In this document: piece after piece, positions 63,739 to 64,000 of the stretch | Position numbering within the stretch: position 1 is the stretch's first letter | Layout of the letters: each line of letters opens with the position of its first letter | From: Faecalimonas sp. | GTDB taxonomy: Bacteria > Bacillota > Clostridia > Lachnospirales > Lachnospiraceae | Length of the DNA stretch: 64,000 nucleotides | Reading direction: 5' to 3' | NCBI GenBank assembly: GCA_029264305.1 | Contig: JARICA010000018.1 | Location: forward strand, 97,011 to 161,010 | Position numbers and translations under genes: made by a program | The notes under the pieces: generated by a model | The model's database searches: none | The model's input: the letters and a program-made list of their open reading frames with translations, nothing else | Told to the model about the DNA's origin: nothing

Positions 63739-64000
63739 ATGGAAAAGATATTAGAAATCAAAAATTTAAGCTATACTTACCATACCTTAAGTGGTGAAAC
63801 ACAAGCATTAAAAAATATTACTTTTTCAATGGAAAAAGGAGAGTTTCTATCTATTGTAGGACCTTCTGGCTGTGGCAAATCAACCTTACTTTCCATTATC
63901 TGCGGTCTATTAACGCCTGATTTCCCAGCCGTTTTATTTCAAGGGAAACCTCTAAAAGAAAATACTGATAAAATTGGCTATATGCTTCAACATGATCATC
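63739..64000 (+). CDS. ABC transporter ATP-binding protein (SsuB/TauB-like), cut by right edge
   Basis: The first 87 codons are present. EKILEIKNLSYTYHTLSGETQALKNI (split: KNLSYTYHTLSGETQALKNI) is followed by Walker A GPSGCGKSTLLSIICGLL and the Q-loop region IGYMLQHDH. This order resembles the nitrate/sulfonate/taurine or aliphatic-amine importer ATPases. ACGGAGG lies six bases before the ATG. It is on the plus strand, divergent from queH. The substrate and the permease would be outside the window. Confidence 0.8.
   Translation, partial: MEKILEIKNLSYTYHTLSGETQALKNITFSMEKGEFLSIVGPSGCGKSTLLSIICGLLTPDFPAVLFQGKPLKENTDKIGYMLQHDH

Overview
The window is a typical stretch of low-GC (roughly one third G+C, by eye) Bacillota chromosome. 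Its gene content and order point to an anaerobic, spore-forming-lineage clostridium, most likely Lachnospiraceae-like: pta-ackA fermentation genes, spoVB and spoIIM, RecA-RecX-RNase Y, yceD-rpmF-plsX-acpP-rnc-smc-ftsY, an NADP-isocitrate dehydrogenase beside a GntR regulator, and a 1416-residue 2-hydroxyacyl-CoA dehydratase activase-type protein. I cannot name a genus from sequence alone. Most genes lie on the minus strand; only five are on the plus strand (an ABC-F ATPase, tmcAL, the giant activase, spoVB and a truncated ABC ATPase at the right edge). No rRNA, CRISPR array, prophage or intact insertion sequence was seen.

Layout (minus-strand operons read right to left). 1-9.4 kb: start of a DNA translocase (ftsK/spoIIIE, cut by the left edge), tepA, metY, a CFI-box protein of unknown function, yebC, a cytosolic CorC-like CBS protein, a mazF without its antitoxin, alr, the NAD(P)HX repair enzyme and rex. 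9.5-13.9 kb: an ABC-F gene, then icd with a GntR regulator under a 34-bp perfect palindrome. 13.5-23.7 kb: the envelope/chromosome/secretion block (DUF1653 protein, ftsY, smc, rnc, acpP, plsX, rpmF, yceD) followed by ackA and pta. 23.7-34.7 kb: mgtE, tmcAL, degV, an MBL hydrolase, coaE, polA, a tRNA-Leu(CAA), a lipoprotein, pyk and a rhomboid-like pseudoprotease with a zinc ribbon. 35-39.4 kb: the activase fusion followed by a 160-bp IS3-type miniature element. 39.5-45 kb: the glycolytic run gapA-pgk-tpiA-(NUDIX)-gpmI. 45-49 kb: iscR-iscS-iscU-mnmA-PHP phosphatase. 49-55 kb: spoVB, spoIIM-nudF, RNase Y, recX, recA with a LexA box. 55-64 kb: mgsA, an ABC exporter pair, a hexapeptide acyltransferase-like protein, topB, galM, asd, queH and a partial ABC ATPase.

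How it fits together: lower glycolysis (gapA to gpmI, pyk) feeds pyruvate and acetyl-CoA, and pta-ackA makes ATP and acetate. Rex and a GntR protein are the two visible candidates for redox/carbon control, and palindromes that could be their targets lie at several promoters here. The isc operon delivers sulfur and Fe-S clusters, which mnmA (tRNA thiolation), queH and the Fe-S-type activase would draw on. The least explained items are the giant activase fusion, the CFI-box protein, the pseudo-rhomboid zinc-ribbon protein and the orphan MazF. Nothing in the window is clearly a new defence or mobile system; most of it is housekeeping.
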